From: Motiliproteus sp036960175
GTDB lineage: Bacteria; Pseudomonadota; Gammaproteobacteria; Pseudomonadales; Balneatricaceae
Direction of reading: 5' to 3'
Assembly: GCA_036960175.1 (NCBI GenBank)
Contig: JBALWH010000015.1
Span: 1-64,000, forward strand
DNA: 64,000 bases
Both the position numbers and the translations under genes were made by a program. Below, piece by piece: positions 42,631 through 51,791 of the stretch. How positions within the stretch are numbered: the first letter of the stretch is position 1; every line of letters begins with the position of its first letter. Under the pieces are notes generated by a model. That model made no database searches. It saw nothing but the letters and a program-made list of their open reading frames with translations, and was not told the origin of the DNA.

Positions 42631-44387
42631 AACGCTCCTATTCGCTGTTTGTGCTGTTGGGTGGGCTGCTACTAATAGCCTTCCTAGTGCTGTCGGCCAG
42701 CCTGCTTAGCTTCGATTACCGCAACGCCAAGCAGACGGTAGAGCGAGAGATTAGCCATACCTCCAGACATCAACAAGCGTTGTTGCAATCCGTATTCGAT
42801 ATGCGTCTCAGTACGCTATCGCTGCAGCTATCCCAGCTGGTGCGCCAAAGCACCCAGCAGAGCAATTCTAGCTTACTGGATTACTATCAACAGTTTGAGA
42901 AAAACACCTATCAAGGCAATACCGATACCTTCGATATGATGCTGCTGGCTGCTGGCAATGGCCGAAAATGCATGGATTTAAGCGTGCTTAAATTGTCATC
43001 TGAACAGGCTTGCCAGCAGCTAGTTAGACAGTTTGACGATGAGCTATACCGCTGGCACCTGCTTGTACTCGATAAAGACAGCGCTGCCGCGCAAGTGGGA
43101 TTGATCACCCGCGAGCCCCTGATAAACCCTAACAGCGGCTACATCCTCGGATATCTCTATGGCGTTATGTTACTGAGCAACAATGTTGACCTGATCAACC
43201 TGTTTCTATCGACTAACGAGCAGCACTCCTTAGCGGCTGGAATAGCCCTTGATAAGCAACTGTTAGTCGCCACCGCCAAGCACGATAGTGAGAAATATAC
43301 GGCCCTTTCCCGCCTGCTGGAGCAAGGCTCTGAGAGCGATTATGCGTCGAACCAATACTTCGGTCGCAGCAGCTCTATCCCTCTCGGCCATGAAGGTAAG
43401 GGACGGCTCCAGCTGGTCTCTATTACCAGCGCCCACGCCTTACTGCAGCTGGAACAGGACGTGATTTATAACAGCCTTATCGCCCTGACCGTCAGCGTGC
43501 TGCTAGCCGCTGTAGTGGGGTTGCTGGCATTACGCATCACCCTGTCTCCCTTGAACATACTGCTGAATTTTGCTCGCCAAGGCGGCTCATCAGCTGCTGC
43601 GCCACTGGTTCCGGGACGAGTCAAAGAATTCAACCAGTTGAGTCAGAATATTGCCGAGATCGTTACCGAGCTGGCTCAAACAAATACCCGGTTACAATCG
43701 ACGGTTGACCATAATAAAGCCTTACTGCACCAGGTTATTAATTTGCAGGAAGAGGAACGCAAACAGTTATCTCAGGAACTGCATGATGACCTAGGCCAGT
43801 CACTCACGGTGGTCAGCACCGATGCCCACGTTATCCGCAGCCTGGTCCCCGAAGACAGTCCCGCCCATGTCTGTGCAGAGTCGATCTATCAGAATGCCCA
43901 GGAAATGTACGATATCGTCTATAACCGCATCATCAACCTGCGGCCATTGCCTCTCAATGACCTGGGCCTGGCCGACGCGATTCGCTATATGCCAGCGTTG
44001 CAAAGCCTGCCTCAACAGGGTATCAAAATAGAACTAAATCTTGATAGCTGGGAAGGCCCAATGTCCGACGCCATCGAGATCAACCTCTATCGTATCGTCC
44101 AAGAGGCCATCACCAATATTCTCAAGCACTCCAAGGCAAAGCAGGCTTGGGTCAACCTGGCTCAGCATAACGAATCAATCCAGTTGGAAGTGGGTGATGA
44201 CGGTATTGGCTTCGATGTTTTGAATCCAGGTGCCTGGGAACGGTTTGGGCTTACCGGGATGCAGGAACGAGCCCAGTCTATTGGGGGGAGCCTAGATATC
44301 GGTCAAGATGAAACGGGGACTAGACTGCTGATAAACATTCCTGTCAGCGATGGCGACATTGTCTACGAGGCCTGCAGCGGTGTCTGA
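42627..44387 (+). CDS. LuxQ-like periplasmic domain fused to a NarL-type (HisKA_3) histidine kinase
   Basis: A 586-residue membrane sensor kinase. TM1 (about 7-28) and TM2 (about 285-306) flank a periplasmic domain resembling LuxQ, for example HQQALLQSVFDMRLSTLSLQL and REPLINPNSGYILGYLYGVMLLSNN. The cytoplasmic side is not LuxQ: it has a short coiled linker, then a HisKA_3 core with H386 in QELHDDLGQSLTVV, and an HATPase (QEAITNILKHSKA, GDDGIGFD, GLTGMQERA) as in NarX/UhpB kinases. There is no receiver or Hpt. It should pair with LuxP and phosphorylate a NarL-type regulator, none of which lies next to it. The gene starts within the luxP stop (ATGA). Confidence 0.88.
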   Translation: MKRSYSLFVLLGGLLLIAFLVLSASLLSFDYRNAKQTVEREISHTSRHQQALLQSVFDMRLSTLSLQLSQLVRQSTQQSNSSLLDYYQQFEKNTYQGNTDTFDMMLLAAGNGRKCMDLSVLKLSSEQACQQLVRQFDDELYRWHLLVLDKDSAAAQVGLITREPLINPNSGYILGYLYGVMLLSNNVDLINLFLSTNEQHSLAAGIALDKQLLVATAKHDSEKYTALSRLLEQGSESDYASNQYFGRSSSIPLGHEGKGRLQLVSITSAHALLQLEQDVIYNSLIALTVSVLLAAVVGLLALRITLSPLNILLNFARQGGSSAAAPLVPGRVKEFNQLSQNIAEIVTELAQTNTRLQSTVDHNKALLHQVINLQEEERKQLSQELHDDLGQSLTVVSTDAHVIRSLVPEDSPAHVCAESIYQNAQEMYDIVYNRIINLRPLPLNDLGLADAIRYMPALQSLPQQGIKIELNLDSWEGPMSDAIEINLYRIVQEAITNILKHSKAKQAWVNLAQHNESIQLEVGDDGIGFDVLNPGAWERFGLTGMQERAQSIGGSLDIGQDETGTRLLINIPVSDGDIVYEACSGV

Positions 44388-44589
44388 TTGTAAAGCAATC
44401 GGCCCTAGGCGCTCCCGTTGAATAATGGCTGCAAACAACCATCAACCAGGTTCATCAATAGCTATTATTCGCCGCAGCAACAAAGGACTGAGGGGATTTT
44501 TTCAGTGCACCCTAATTCGTACTAATTGGGCCGATAATTTGAAAAACACATAGAACTAATATATAAGTTAGGACTTAAGATAAGACGAT

Positions 44590-44850
44590 ATGGATATCGA
44601 AATGGATTTCAAAAGATTAGGGATAATCTGTGTATTTATCACGCTCGGTTTACTCGGCATCGAGTATATCGCTTACGCAATGCACAGCGTTGAAGACTTT
44701 TCTGTAGTTCATTCGACCGAAACTGAAGATAACAGACTGCTGTATCTTGCACTTTTCACCGCTACCATCAGCGTTGTATCGCTGCTCATCGCCTACCTGA
44801 AAGAAGAGCAAACAAATCCTCAAATTTCAGATCCGGATCGTACAGAATAA
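44590..44850 (+). CDS. Small membrane protein, unknown function
   Basis: An 86-residue protein with two predicted membrane helices (about 9-30 and 50-69) joined by a polar loop (HSVEDFSVVHSTETEDNR), with a polar tail. An in-frame ATG at 44602 is an alternative start. The ribosome site is weak. GCCGATAA at 44530-44537 matches a sigma28 -10 box but has no fitting -35. I do not recognise a family. It lies alone, about 200 bp past the LuxQ-like kinase. Confidence 0.5.
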   Translation: MDIEMDFKRLGIICVFITLGLLGIEYIAYAMHSVEDFSVVHSTETEDNRLLYLALFTATISVVSLLIAYLKEEQTNPQISDPDRTE

Positions 44851-45182
44851 TCACCGCATTGTGGTAAGAAAAGCTAACAGCTCCTTCTATTTACTTAGCA
44901 AAACTCGGATAGCCCTATTATCAATTAGTCGCGTCGCCTAGCGGTTATTTGTTAATCAACAGACGACCTGGCTGATGACATGCTAATATCCATCGGTTCT
45001 CAGCAAAGAAATAATGAGATTCAATACGTTATCGGTGGAAACGTTTGCATTTGCACGCCGAAATCTGCGCTTCAGTTGCATCGCCCAACCACCTATCAAG
45101 CTGAAGACTGTTTAGCTTCCAAGACCTAATTTGGCCTGGCACTAACTCGGGTTTTTCAATCACTAAGCCGCGCGTACTTTTG
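44851..45182. other. Intergenic region before dauA
   Basis: About 330 bp with no gene, repeat or hairpin that I can support. It should contain the dauA promoter, but no clear site was found. A TTG at 45180 directly precedes the ATG at 45183 that is taken as the dauA start. Confidence 0.4.
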
Positions 45183-46961
45183 ATGCCCAATAGAAAACAC
45201 CTCAACAGCCTTCAACCCTTCAGTGCAATACGCGAATGCCTGATTGAAGGCTACAGCGCTAATAAGCTCTACCATGATGTGCTTGCCGGATTAACGGTTG
45301 GTATCATTGCTATTCCACTGGCTATGGCATTAGCGATCGCCAGCGGCGTCCCTCCTCAATATGGTCTCTACACCGCGATTATCGCTGGCATTCTGATCCC
45401 CTTGACCGGCGGCTCCCGCTACAGCGTTTCGGGGCCGACTGCAGCCTTCGTCGTCATTCTCTACCCGGTTGCCCAGAAATACGGTCTAAGCGGCTTGCTG
45501 ATCGCCTCTCTGATGGCGGGCGTAATGCTGGTGGGCATGTCGCTCGGACGGCTGGGAAGGCTGATCGAATATATACCCGAGCCGGTTACCCTGGGTTTCA
45601 CATCGGGTATAGCGGTGGTGATTGCCACGCTGCAGCTGAAAGATTTCCTCGGCTTACAGATTGGTGAAATGCCGGAAACCTATCTGACGAAAGTAGCCGT
45701 ATTATTTGAATCCCTACCGACAGCCGCAGCACCTGAAATGATTGTAGGGGTTGTGACTTTATCCGTGCTGCTGCTGTGGCCACGATTACGAATTGCTATT
45801 CCTGGGCACCTGCCAGCGGTATGCGCAGGAGTGGCTGTATCCTTGTTGTTGGCGGACATGGGGGATGGCGTCGCTACCATTGGCTCACGTTTTAGCTATC
45901 TGCTTGCGGATGGCAGCAGCGGCCAAGGTATTCCTCCGGTACTGCCTGAATTTAACTGGCCATGGCTACAGCCGGGGCCAGGCGGTGCGCCCATTGATTG
46001 GACCTTTGAACTGCTACTGTCACTGCTACCTTCTGCCTTTTCCATCGCCATGCTCGGCGCTATCGAATCGCTACTCTGTGCGGTAGTTCTGGATGGCATG
46101 ACGGGAAAGCGTCACCATTCCAATGGCGAGTTGCTAGGGCAAGGTATTGGTAATCTCATTGCGCCTTGGTTCGGCGGCATCACGGCAACGGCGGCGATAG
46201 CACGCTCAACCGCGAACTTCCGCGCCGGAGCCCAATCCCCGGTTGCCAGTATTATTCATGGCTTGGTGGTACTGGCCAGCCTGCTTATTCTGGCACCCTG
46301 GCTGGCCTATGTGCCAATGGCGACCATGGCAGCAATGCTGCTGGTCGTCGCTTGGAACATGAGTGAAGCACCTAAGGTTGTTGAACTGGTTAAGAAAGCG
46401 CCCACGGGGGACATCCTGGTATTGCTGGTTTGTTTCTCGTTGACCGTCATTGTCGATATGGTGGTGGCGATATCCTTCGGCATCGTGTTGGCGTCATTGC
46501 TATTTATGCGCGACATTGCGCAGATGACTAAAGTGACCGATATCAGTGCTAATCGTAAACACGTGCCCGAAGCGCTGCCGGATGAATGGGGTGTCTATAA
46601 GATTAGCGGTCCGTTGTTTTTTGCTGCCGCAGATCGAATATTTTCAGAACTGTTTGAGCAGTCCGAAGACAAGCGTTGCGTGATCCTATACATGGATGCT
46701 GTGCCTATTCTTGATGCCGGAGGACTATCCGCACTGGATCATTTTCTGGATGAAAAACTCAGTTCCGGTTGTTTGGTTATCATTGCAGACCTTCAGTTTC
46801 AGCCGCTAAAAACCCTGGCTCGCGCAGATCTAAAACCCATTGATGGGCAACTAGCGTTTATGCCGACCCTTGCTGAAGCCGTGTGGATGGCAGGCTCTAC
46901 CGTGGCCCTAGACGGCGTCAGAAATAAAATGGCGCTGCAAGCCGAGTTATTACCAGCCTAA
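45183..46961 (+). CDS. dauA: SulP-family transporter, DauA type (C4-dicarboxylate)
   Basis: A 592-residue inner-membrane transporter with the SulP layout: a helical membrane domain (about 25-435) and a cytoplasmic STAS domain (about 445-560). The signature GLTVGIIAIPLAMALAIASGVPPQYGLYTAIIAG is followed by GGSRYSVSGPTAAFVVIL. The late membrane text GGITATAAIARSTANFRAGAQSPVASIIHG is typical of DauA (YchM), which imports succinate and other C4-dicarboxylates at acid pH. The STAS domain contains ILYMDAVPILDAGGLSAL. ATG 45183 is preferred to the TTG just before it. Sulfate or bicarbonate is an alternative substrate. Confidence 0.88.
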   Translation: MPNRKHLNSLQPFSAIRECLIEGYSANKLYHDVLAGLTVGIIAIPLAMALAIASGVPPQYGLYTAIIAGILIPLTGGSRYSVSGPTAAFVVILYPVAQKYGLSGLLIASLMAGVMLVGMSLGRLGRLIEYIPEPVTLGFTSGIAVVIATLQLKDFLGLQIGEMPETYLTKVAVLFESLPTAAAPEMIVGVVTLSVLLLWPRLRIAIPGHLPAVCAGVAVSLLLADMGDGVATIGSRFSYLLADGSSGQGIPPVLPEFNWPWLQPGPGGAPIDWTFELLLSLLPSAFSIAMLGAIESLLCAVVLDGMTGKRHHSNGELLGQGIGNLIAPWFGGITATAAIARSTANFRAGAQSPVASIIHGLVVLASLLILAPWLAYVPMATMAAMLLVVAWNMSEAPKVVELVKKAPTGDILVLLVCFSLTVIVDMVVAISFGIVLASLLFMRDIAQMTKVTDISANRKHVPEALPDEWGVYKISGPLFFAAADRIFSELFEQSEDKRCVILYMDAVPILDAGGLSALDHFLDEKLSSGCLVIIADLQFQPLKTLARADLKPIDGQLAFMPTLAEAVWMAGSTVALDGVRNKMALQAELLPA

Positions 46962-47081
46962 AAGCGGCAGTGCTATTTTATGCCTGTATCCCACCGGGTA
47001 AACTGTCAGCCAATGACTTGAAGCATCTATACACCTTCCGCAGTTGCGGAGCTAAAGACTTATTCAGAGACACGGCAATCA

Positions 47082-47714
47082 ATGAGCAATAAACGCGAAG
47101 CCCCAACAAAGGCCGAAATATCAGTGCTGGAGCCCTTCCCGGGCTTACCCTTGGAGAGCATTGTAGTGCCAAAAACCAAAGCGCAGTTTGCGGCAGCGGC
47201 CACCGACCTTTATCAAAGCCGCTTCGTCGGTTTCGACACCGAATCCAAGCCCTGCTTTCGTCCCGGACAAGTATCCGACGGCCCCCACGTAATTCAGCTA
47301 GCGACGTTGAAAACTGCCTATATTTTTCAGCTGCATCGCGTTGATAGCGATGGGATTGTGGCTCAGTTGCTGAAATCAGACCAACTCATCAAGGTTGGCG
47401 TTGGCCTCAAATCTGATCGCAGTCATCTGCTCAGAAAACTAGGGATAACACCGCGGGCAATTTTGGATGTGAATGCGCTGTTTCGGGCAGAGGGCTATCG
47501 GAAAGAGATGGGAATAAAAGCAGCTATTGCGGTGGTCTTCAAACAGCGTTTCCAGAAGTCGAAGCGGGTTTCCACGTCAAACTGGGCATTGGCAGAATTA
47601 AAATCAAATCAGCTGTTGTACGCAGCTAATGATGCCTATGCCGCACTCAAGGTCCTTGATGCACTAAACAAGCCTGAGTTGGAGCTACCGATTATGGGGC
47701 TATCGTCGGATTAA
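47082..47714 (+). CDS. 3'-5' exonuclease, RNase D-like DEDDy family
   Basis: A 210-residue single-domain nuclease. Metal-binding residues appear in order: FVGFDTESK (DxE), LIKVGVGLKSDRSHL (second Asp) and LLYAANDAYAALKVLD (the DEDDy Tyr/Asp motif). There is no HRDC domain, so it is shorter than RNase D (about 375) and closer to the WRN-exonuclease-like stand-alone proteins. It should trim RNA or DNA 3' ends in the cytoplasm. It lies 120 bp after dauA and is probably transcribed separately. Confidence 0.87.
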   Translation: MSNKREAPTKAEISVLEPFPGLPLESIVVPKTKAQFAAAATDLYQSRFVGFDTESKPCFRPGQVSDGPHVIQLATLKTAYIFQLHRVDSDGIVAQLLKSDQLIKVGVGLKSDRSHLLRKLGITPRAILDVNALFRAEGYRKEMGIKAAIAVVFKQRFQKSKRVSTSNWALAELKSNQLLYAANDAYAALKVLDALNKPELELPIMGLSSD

Positions 47715-47810
47715 CCAGCACCTCAGGAACTGCTGAACAGCAGTTGAAATGGAACAGTAAAGACAGACCCAGGTTAAAAGAGGATGGAGAGAGTTAATCT
47801 CTCCGTTTTA

Positions 47811-48668
47811 CTACGCCATTTCTTCCGCATCGCGTATACGTTCCAGACGCTCCTGCTCTTCCGCAAAGGCCGCTTTGATTTCCAGCAACACGGCATCCAC
47901 GTCAGCAGCATCGGTGCTTTCCTCAAACTCACCAGTCAATTCGATATCCGGGTGCAACTCACCGTCTTCGTACAGCGCCCAGATCTCTTTGGCATATTGA
48001 GTTTCCAGCAGTTCCGGAGCGAACAGGCCATAGTAACTGGTCATGTTATTGACGTCCCGTTCCAACATCCATTCAGCATGGTTATTGGCTGCTGCATCCA
48101 CTGCTTGCGGTAGATCGATAATCACTGGGCCATAGGAATCCACCAGTACGTTGAATTCCGACAGATCGCCATGCACCAAACCGGCACAGAGCATACGCAC
48201 GATATCGCGGATAACGGCAGCATGGTCTTCTCGTGCCTGCTCAGCGGACATGCTGACGTCATTCAGTCGGGGCGCAACCCCTCCATTATCGTCAGTCACC
48301 AATTCCATCAACAATACGCCATCAAAGCAGCCATAAGGCTGAGGGACGCGCACGCCAGCATTAGCCAGTCGATAAAGCGCATCCACTTCGGCATTGTGCC
48401 AGAGTGCTTCTTGTTGACCACGGCCGAACTTGGAGCCTTTTTCCATCGCGCGGGCACGACGACTGTTACGGACCTTGCGGCCCTCTTGATACACCACTGC
48501 CTGCTTAAAGCTGCGCTTGGCTGCTTCTTTATAGACCTTGGCGCAGCGGATCTCGGAACCACAGCGCACGACGTAGACAACAGCCTCTTTGCCGCTCATT
48601 AATTGACTGATGACTTCATCGACCAAACCATCATCAACTAGCGGTTGAATTTTCTTAGGGGTTTTCAT
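47811..48668 (-). CDS. RIO1-type serine protein kinase
   Basis: A 285-residue kinase of the atypical RIO family. It shows the P-loop-like GKEAVVYVVRCG, the ATP lysine in RCAKVYKEA, the hinge MELVTDD, the catalytic HGDLSEFNVLV and the metal Asp in VIIDLPQAVD. The C-terminal tail is acidic and helical. The start at 48668 (MKTPKKIQ) has AAGGG upstream; an in-frame start at 48740 would add 24 residues. Bacterial RIO proteins are sparse and their substrates are unknown; a ribosome-related role, as in eukaryotes, is inference. Confidence 0.88.
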   Translation of the reverse strand: MKTPKKIQPLVDDGLVDEVISQLMSGKEAVVYVVRCGSEIRCAKVYKEAAKRSFKQAVVYQEGRKVRNSRRARAMEKGSKFGRGQQEALWHNAEVDALYRLANAGVRVPQPYGCFDGVLLMELVTDDNGGVAPRLNDVSMSAEQAREDHAAVIRDIVRMLCAGLVHGDLSEFNVLVDSYGPVIIDLPQAVDAAANNHAEWMLERDVNNMTSYYGLFAPELLETQYAKEIWALYEDGELHPDIELTGEFEESTDAADVDAVLLEIKAAFAEEQERLERIRDAEEMA

Positions 48669-48816
48669 GAAGCCCTTATACAGGGGTTGGAGGCGATATG
48701 GAATATCTAGTGTGTAATCTAAATAGCCGGCTGACTGCATAGCGGAGCCTAGATGAGCCAGCGACCTCGATAGATCAATAGCTTAAGACATCCTACAGGT
48801 GGAGAAGATAGTATCT

Positions 48817-48837
48817 GCGCGCACCTTGTGTGCGCGC
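48817..48837. terminator. 8-bp GC hairpin after the hydrolase gene
   Basis: GCGCGCAC (48817-48824) pairs with GTGCGCGC (48830-48837) around CTTGT. It lies 20 bp past the stop of the minus-strand hydrolase gene at 48858. There is no T-tract, so it may terminate weakly or protect the 3' end. Confidence 0.5.
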
Positions 48838-48857
48838 CCAATACCGCCGCAGCCTCT

Positions 48858-49706
48858 CTAACGTAGATGCTGGTAAAAAAACGCCAATGTTCGAGACCAG
48901 GCTAATTGCGCATCATCATCGTCATAACGAGCGCCGCTGGGATTAGCAAAGGCGTGGTCTGCGGTATACCAATTTATCTCAAGATCATCTTTGCCGGCTT
49001 TGGCCATCTCACGCTGAAAGCCTCCCACCATCTCTGCATTAATTCGCTTATCGAGGGTGCCGAAATGCCCCAGCACCGGGCCACTGAGGCTTTGCAGCTC
49101 AGCCGCGGACTTGCGAACATCGCCGTAATAAATCACTGCAGCGTCCACCGGCGCCGCCAGAGCGGCATTCAAAGACCAACCTCCGCCGAAGCACCAGCCA
49201 ATGGTGCCCACCTTACCGTTACTGCCTTGATAGTTGCGCAGCCAGTCGATGGCGCCAACCAGCGCCGCGGTGGCCCATTCCTCACTCATGGCCTTACGAT
49301 AGTTATTGGCCTGTTCGCGACTGCTCGCCACTTGCCCCTGATAGAGATCGATCGCCAGGGCGATAAAACCCTGTTCGGCAAACTCATTGGCCACCGCCTT
49401 GATCTGATCATTCAACCCCCACCATTCATGAATCAACAACACAGTTGGTGCCTCGCCGTTGACGTTACTTGGCAGCGCCAGGTAACCCTCGGCCTTGCCG
49501 CCACCGGGCAGCTTGATTTCCACCGCCGACATTCTCTGTGCCGCGGCTTGCGCTAGACCGGGGTCGGCTAACACGACGGCCAGCGGTAGCGCCATCAAAC
49601 CTTTGATAAAGGCCCGACGATGTTCATCGGTAGCCCTGGGCAGCGGGTTGTCAGTGGAGTTGCCGGAAGCGTTACCGGAATTATTACAGGAAATCTGATC
49701 GCACAT
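48858..49706 (-). CDS. Tat-exported dienelactone hydrolase-family protein
   Basis: A 282-residue alpha/beta hydrolase. The N-terminus is polar and Asn-rich, then a twin-arginine signal HRRAFIKGLMALPLAVVLA ends near AQA at about 54-56, so it is exported folded. The catalytic Cys nucleophile is in GTIGWCFGGGWSLNAAL, with the Asp near FGTLDKRIN and the His in ADHAFANP. Dienelactone hydrolases open lactone rings of aromatic breakdown products, but this exported branch has no proven substrate. The gene is unaccompanied by aromatic-degradation genes, so a different ester substrate is likely. Confidence 0.85.
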   Translation of the reverse strand: MCDQISCNNSGNASGNSTDNPLPRATDEHRRAFIKGLMALPLAVVLADPGLAQAAAQRMSAVEIKLPGGGKAEGYLALPSNVNGEAPTVLLIHEWWGLNDQIKAVANEFAEQGFIALAIDLYQGQVASSREQANNYRKAMSEEWATAALVGAIDWLRNYQGSNGKVGTIGWCFGGGWSLNAALAAPVDAAVIYYGDVRKSAAELQSLSGPVLGHFGTLDKRINAEMVGGFQREMAKAGKDDLEINWYTADHAFANPSGARYDDDDAQLAWSRTLAFFYQHLR

Positions 49707-49838
49707 GGGAGGCCCTCTTTGCAGTGATTGGCAAGGCCAACTCTAAACGGCTGGCAGTGCCAACGGATTAAAGCAGCAAGGGAAATATAGCTCAGATATC
49801 TGCAGCCAAGACGAAAGCGGGGCCCGCGACAAACAGCG

Positions 49839-50549
49839 CTACGCCGCCTGCAGAGATTTCTGCGCAGCGTGCCAATCGATGCAAGCAGCTGCCAGCGCCT
49901 TAGTGGCGTCCATCCCTAAAGAACGGTGCGCAGAGCCAATCTGATCCAAGGCGAAAGGGATCTCGGTACAGCCCAGAATGACCCGCTCTACTCCCGTGCT
50001 TAGCATCTGCTCCATGCAGTGTTCCAATATCTTTGCACCCTCTTCGACAGCCCCGGATTTGACCCGATAGATCCCTTTCATCACCTGCTGCTGCAACAAG
50101 GCTTCGGGGATTTCCAGTTCGATTCCATAGGCGGCCAGCTCACGGGGGTAAAATCCAGCTTTTAGAGTGCCATCGGTGGCCAGTAACGCCACCGATGAAA
50201 TACCTTCGCAGCGCAGCGATCTAGCGCAAGCCTGGGCAATATGTAAAATAGGTACGCTGCTTATACGCGCTAAAGAATCGTACCAATAGTGGGCGGTGTT
50301 ACAGGGAATAGCGATACAGCCGACCCCAGAATTAATCAAGGTTTTAAGCCCCTGCTCCAGCGCTGCCAAGGGTGATGTTTGACTGTCCATCAGGCAGGCG
50401 GTTCGGTCGGGTATCTGCGGCACCGAGTGCACTAATAGCGGCAGATGATCCTGATCCCGCACCGCCGGGGTCTGGTTAATAATTTTTGTCACGAAATCGA
50501 CGGTGGCCAAAGGACCCATGCCGCCAAGAATACCGATCACATCACTCAT
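49839..50549 (-). CDS. Aspartate/glutamate racemase family protein
   Basis: A 236-residue cofactor-independent racemase. The two catalytic cysteines lie in IAIPCNTAHYWYD and RVILGCTEIPF, and the N-terminus IGILGGMGPLATVDF is typical of aspartate racemases. It interconverts D- and L-aspartate (or glutamate). It diverges from the LysR gene at 50861 and sits beside aspA, a transporter and their regulators, so it probably channels D-aspartate into the same route. LTTR-like palindrome at 50704-50720 lies about 155 bp upstream. Confidence 0.88.
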   Translation of the reverse strand: MSDVIGILGGMGPLATVDFVTKIINQTPAVRDQDHLPLLVHSVPQIPDRTACLMDSQTSPLAALEQGLKTLINSGVGCIAIPCNTAHYWYDSLARISSVPILHIAQACARSLRCEGISSVALLATDGTLKAGFYPRELAAYGIELEIPEALLQQQVMKGIYRVKSGAVEEGAKILEHCMEQMLSTGVERVILGCTEIPFALDQIGSAHRSLGMDATKALAAACIDWHAAQKSLQAA

Positions 50550-50860
50550 CAGATTGCCTCCTGTCTGTTAACAGCAGCCTAGAGCGAGGACCACCGGCAG
50601 TGCCAATGCCGTTTTATCACGGGCTATGCAAGACCGGCATAACAATAAAATATCTACTTAATTATCAAAAAGATGCCTATTCTTATACTGAGTTGCTATA
50701 GGCCATACCAAGTTGGTATGAGTACCGATTAACCCGCGTACCGGCTGCTAGCTAAGGGTATAATTTTGCCTGACAGCACTAGGTTTACAGTCATCAATGC
50801 CATAACCTGTGCGGCATTCGTAACCAAGAACAATTAGAATCAAAGCGAGATTCCCAGGCC
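50550..50860. other. Divergent intergenic region, racemase/LysR
   Basis: About 310 bp containing the promoters of both divergent genes and the palindrome at 50704-50720. TAACAATAAAATATC near 50640-50655 is AT-rich and may be part of the racemase promoter. No other feature is supported. Confidence 0.5.
50704..50720. promoter_or_regulatory. LysR-type operator palindrome
   Basis: CATACCAA-G-TTGGTATG is a perfect 8-bp inverted repeat around one base. It contains ATAC-N7-GTAT, the T-N11-A form bound by LysR-type regulators. It lies between the racemase gene and the LysR gene, the usual place for autoregulation and control of the divergent target. Confidence 0.65.
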
Positions 50861-51787
50861 ATGAATATAGAAACCAAGTGGTTAAAAGATTTTCTATCTT
50901 TGGCCCATAGCCAGAGTTTCTCCCGCTCCGCTGCTGAGCGGCATATGACCCAACCCGCCTTCAGCCGACGCATCAAAGCGCTAGAAGCGGCACTGGGTTG
51001 CGAACTGATTGACCGCACCAACCAGCCGGTGCAATTGACTGATGAAGGTCGCCTGTTTCAGATCACCGCACGTAACCTGGTGTCGCAACTGGACGACTGC
51101 ATCACCCATTTACATTCATTACGCGGACGTGCCGAAAGCGTCATCGATTTTGCTATACCCCATACCCTTTCCCTGTCGCTGTTTCCGACCTTTTTGCAGT
51201 CACTGCAAGATGAACTGCCCGGCGTTCGCAGCCGTCAGCTGGTGGCCAATGTGGATGACAGCGTACGCGCCCTGGAAAATGGCATCAGTGACTTTCTGCT
51301 AACCTTTGAAGACGACACGTTAAAGCCGGTGGAGCTTAAGAAGCTGGAATTACAAACCGAGCAGCTGATTCCGGTGTGTCGAGCCGACGAGGAGGGCCGG
51401 CCGCTGTTTAACCTGGATAGCACCGAGGCCAAAGCCATCCCCTATCTGAGTTATCCCAAAGAGATTTATCTTGGCCGTTGCGTAGAGAAATTACTTCGTC
51501 GCCCTTCCCATCCTGTTGAATTGCAGCAGACGTTCGAGTCAACCATGGCCGACAGCTTGAAGGTCATGGCCATACAGGGCATGGGGGTGGCTTGGGTGCC
51601 GACCTTCGCTATCCGTGAAGAACTGCGGCAAGGATTCCTGGTGCCCTGCGGGGGTGCCTCCTGGCAGACGCCGTTAAAGGTCTGCATCTACCGCTGTAAG
51701 CGCTCGCTATCCCCCGCCGCCGAGTCGCTGTGGCAAGTTTTAGAAAACCGTTACAGCAACCCTATCTCTGCGGCTAAGCAAGGTTAA
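50861..51787 (+). CDS. LysR-type transcriptional regulator (HypT-like)
   Basis: A 308-residue DNA-binding regulator. The winged-helix N-terminus (MNIETKWLKDFLSLAHSQSFSRSAAERHMTQPAFSRRIKALE) resembles the HypT/YjiE branch, followed by the periplasmic-binding-like effector domain. It ends 4 bp before the sensor kinase gene, so it may be cotranscribed with the two-component genes. By position it should control the divergent racemase gene and perhaps sense an amino acid; HypT itself responds to hypochlorite, so the family match does not settle the signal. Confidence 0.9.
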   Translation: MNIETKWLKDFLSLAHSQSFSRSAAERHMTQPAFSRRIKALEAALGCELIDRTNQPVQLTDEGRLFQITARNLVSQLDDCITHLHSLRGRAESVIDFAIPHTLSLSLFPTFLQSLQDELPGVRSRQLVANVDDSVRALENGISDFLLTFEDDTLKPVELKKLELQTEQLIPVCRADEEGRPLFNLDSTEAKAIPYLSYPKEIYLGRCVEKLLRRPSHPVELQQTFESTMADSLKVMAIQGMGVAWVPTFAIREELRQGFLVPCGGASWQTPLKVCIYRCKRSLSPAAESLWQVLENRYSNPISAAKQG

Positions 51788-51791
51788 TGCG

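Noticed and set aside
44530..44537. Sigma28 -10 box GCCGATAA before the small membrane protein
   Set aside because: No TAAA-type -35 lies at the required spacing.
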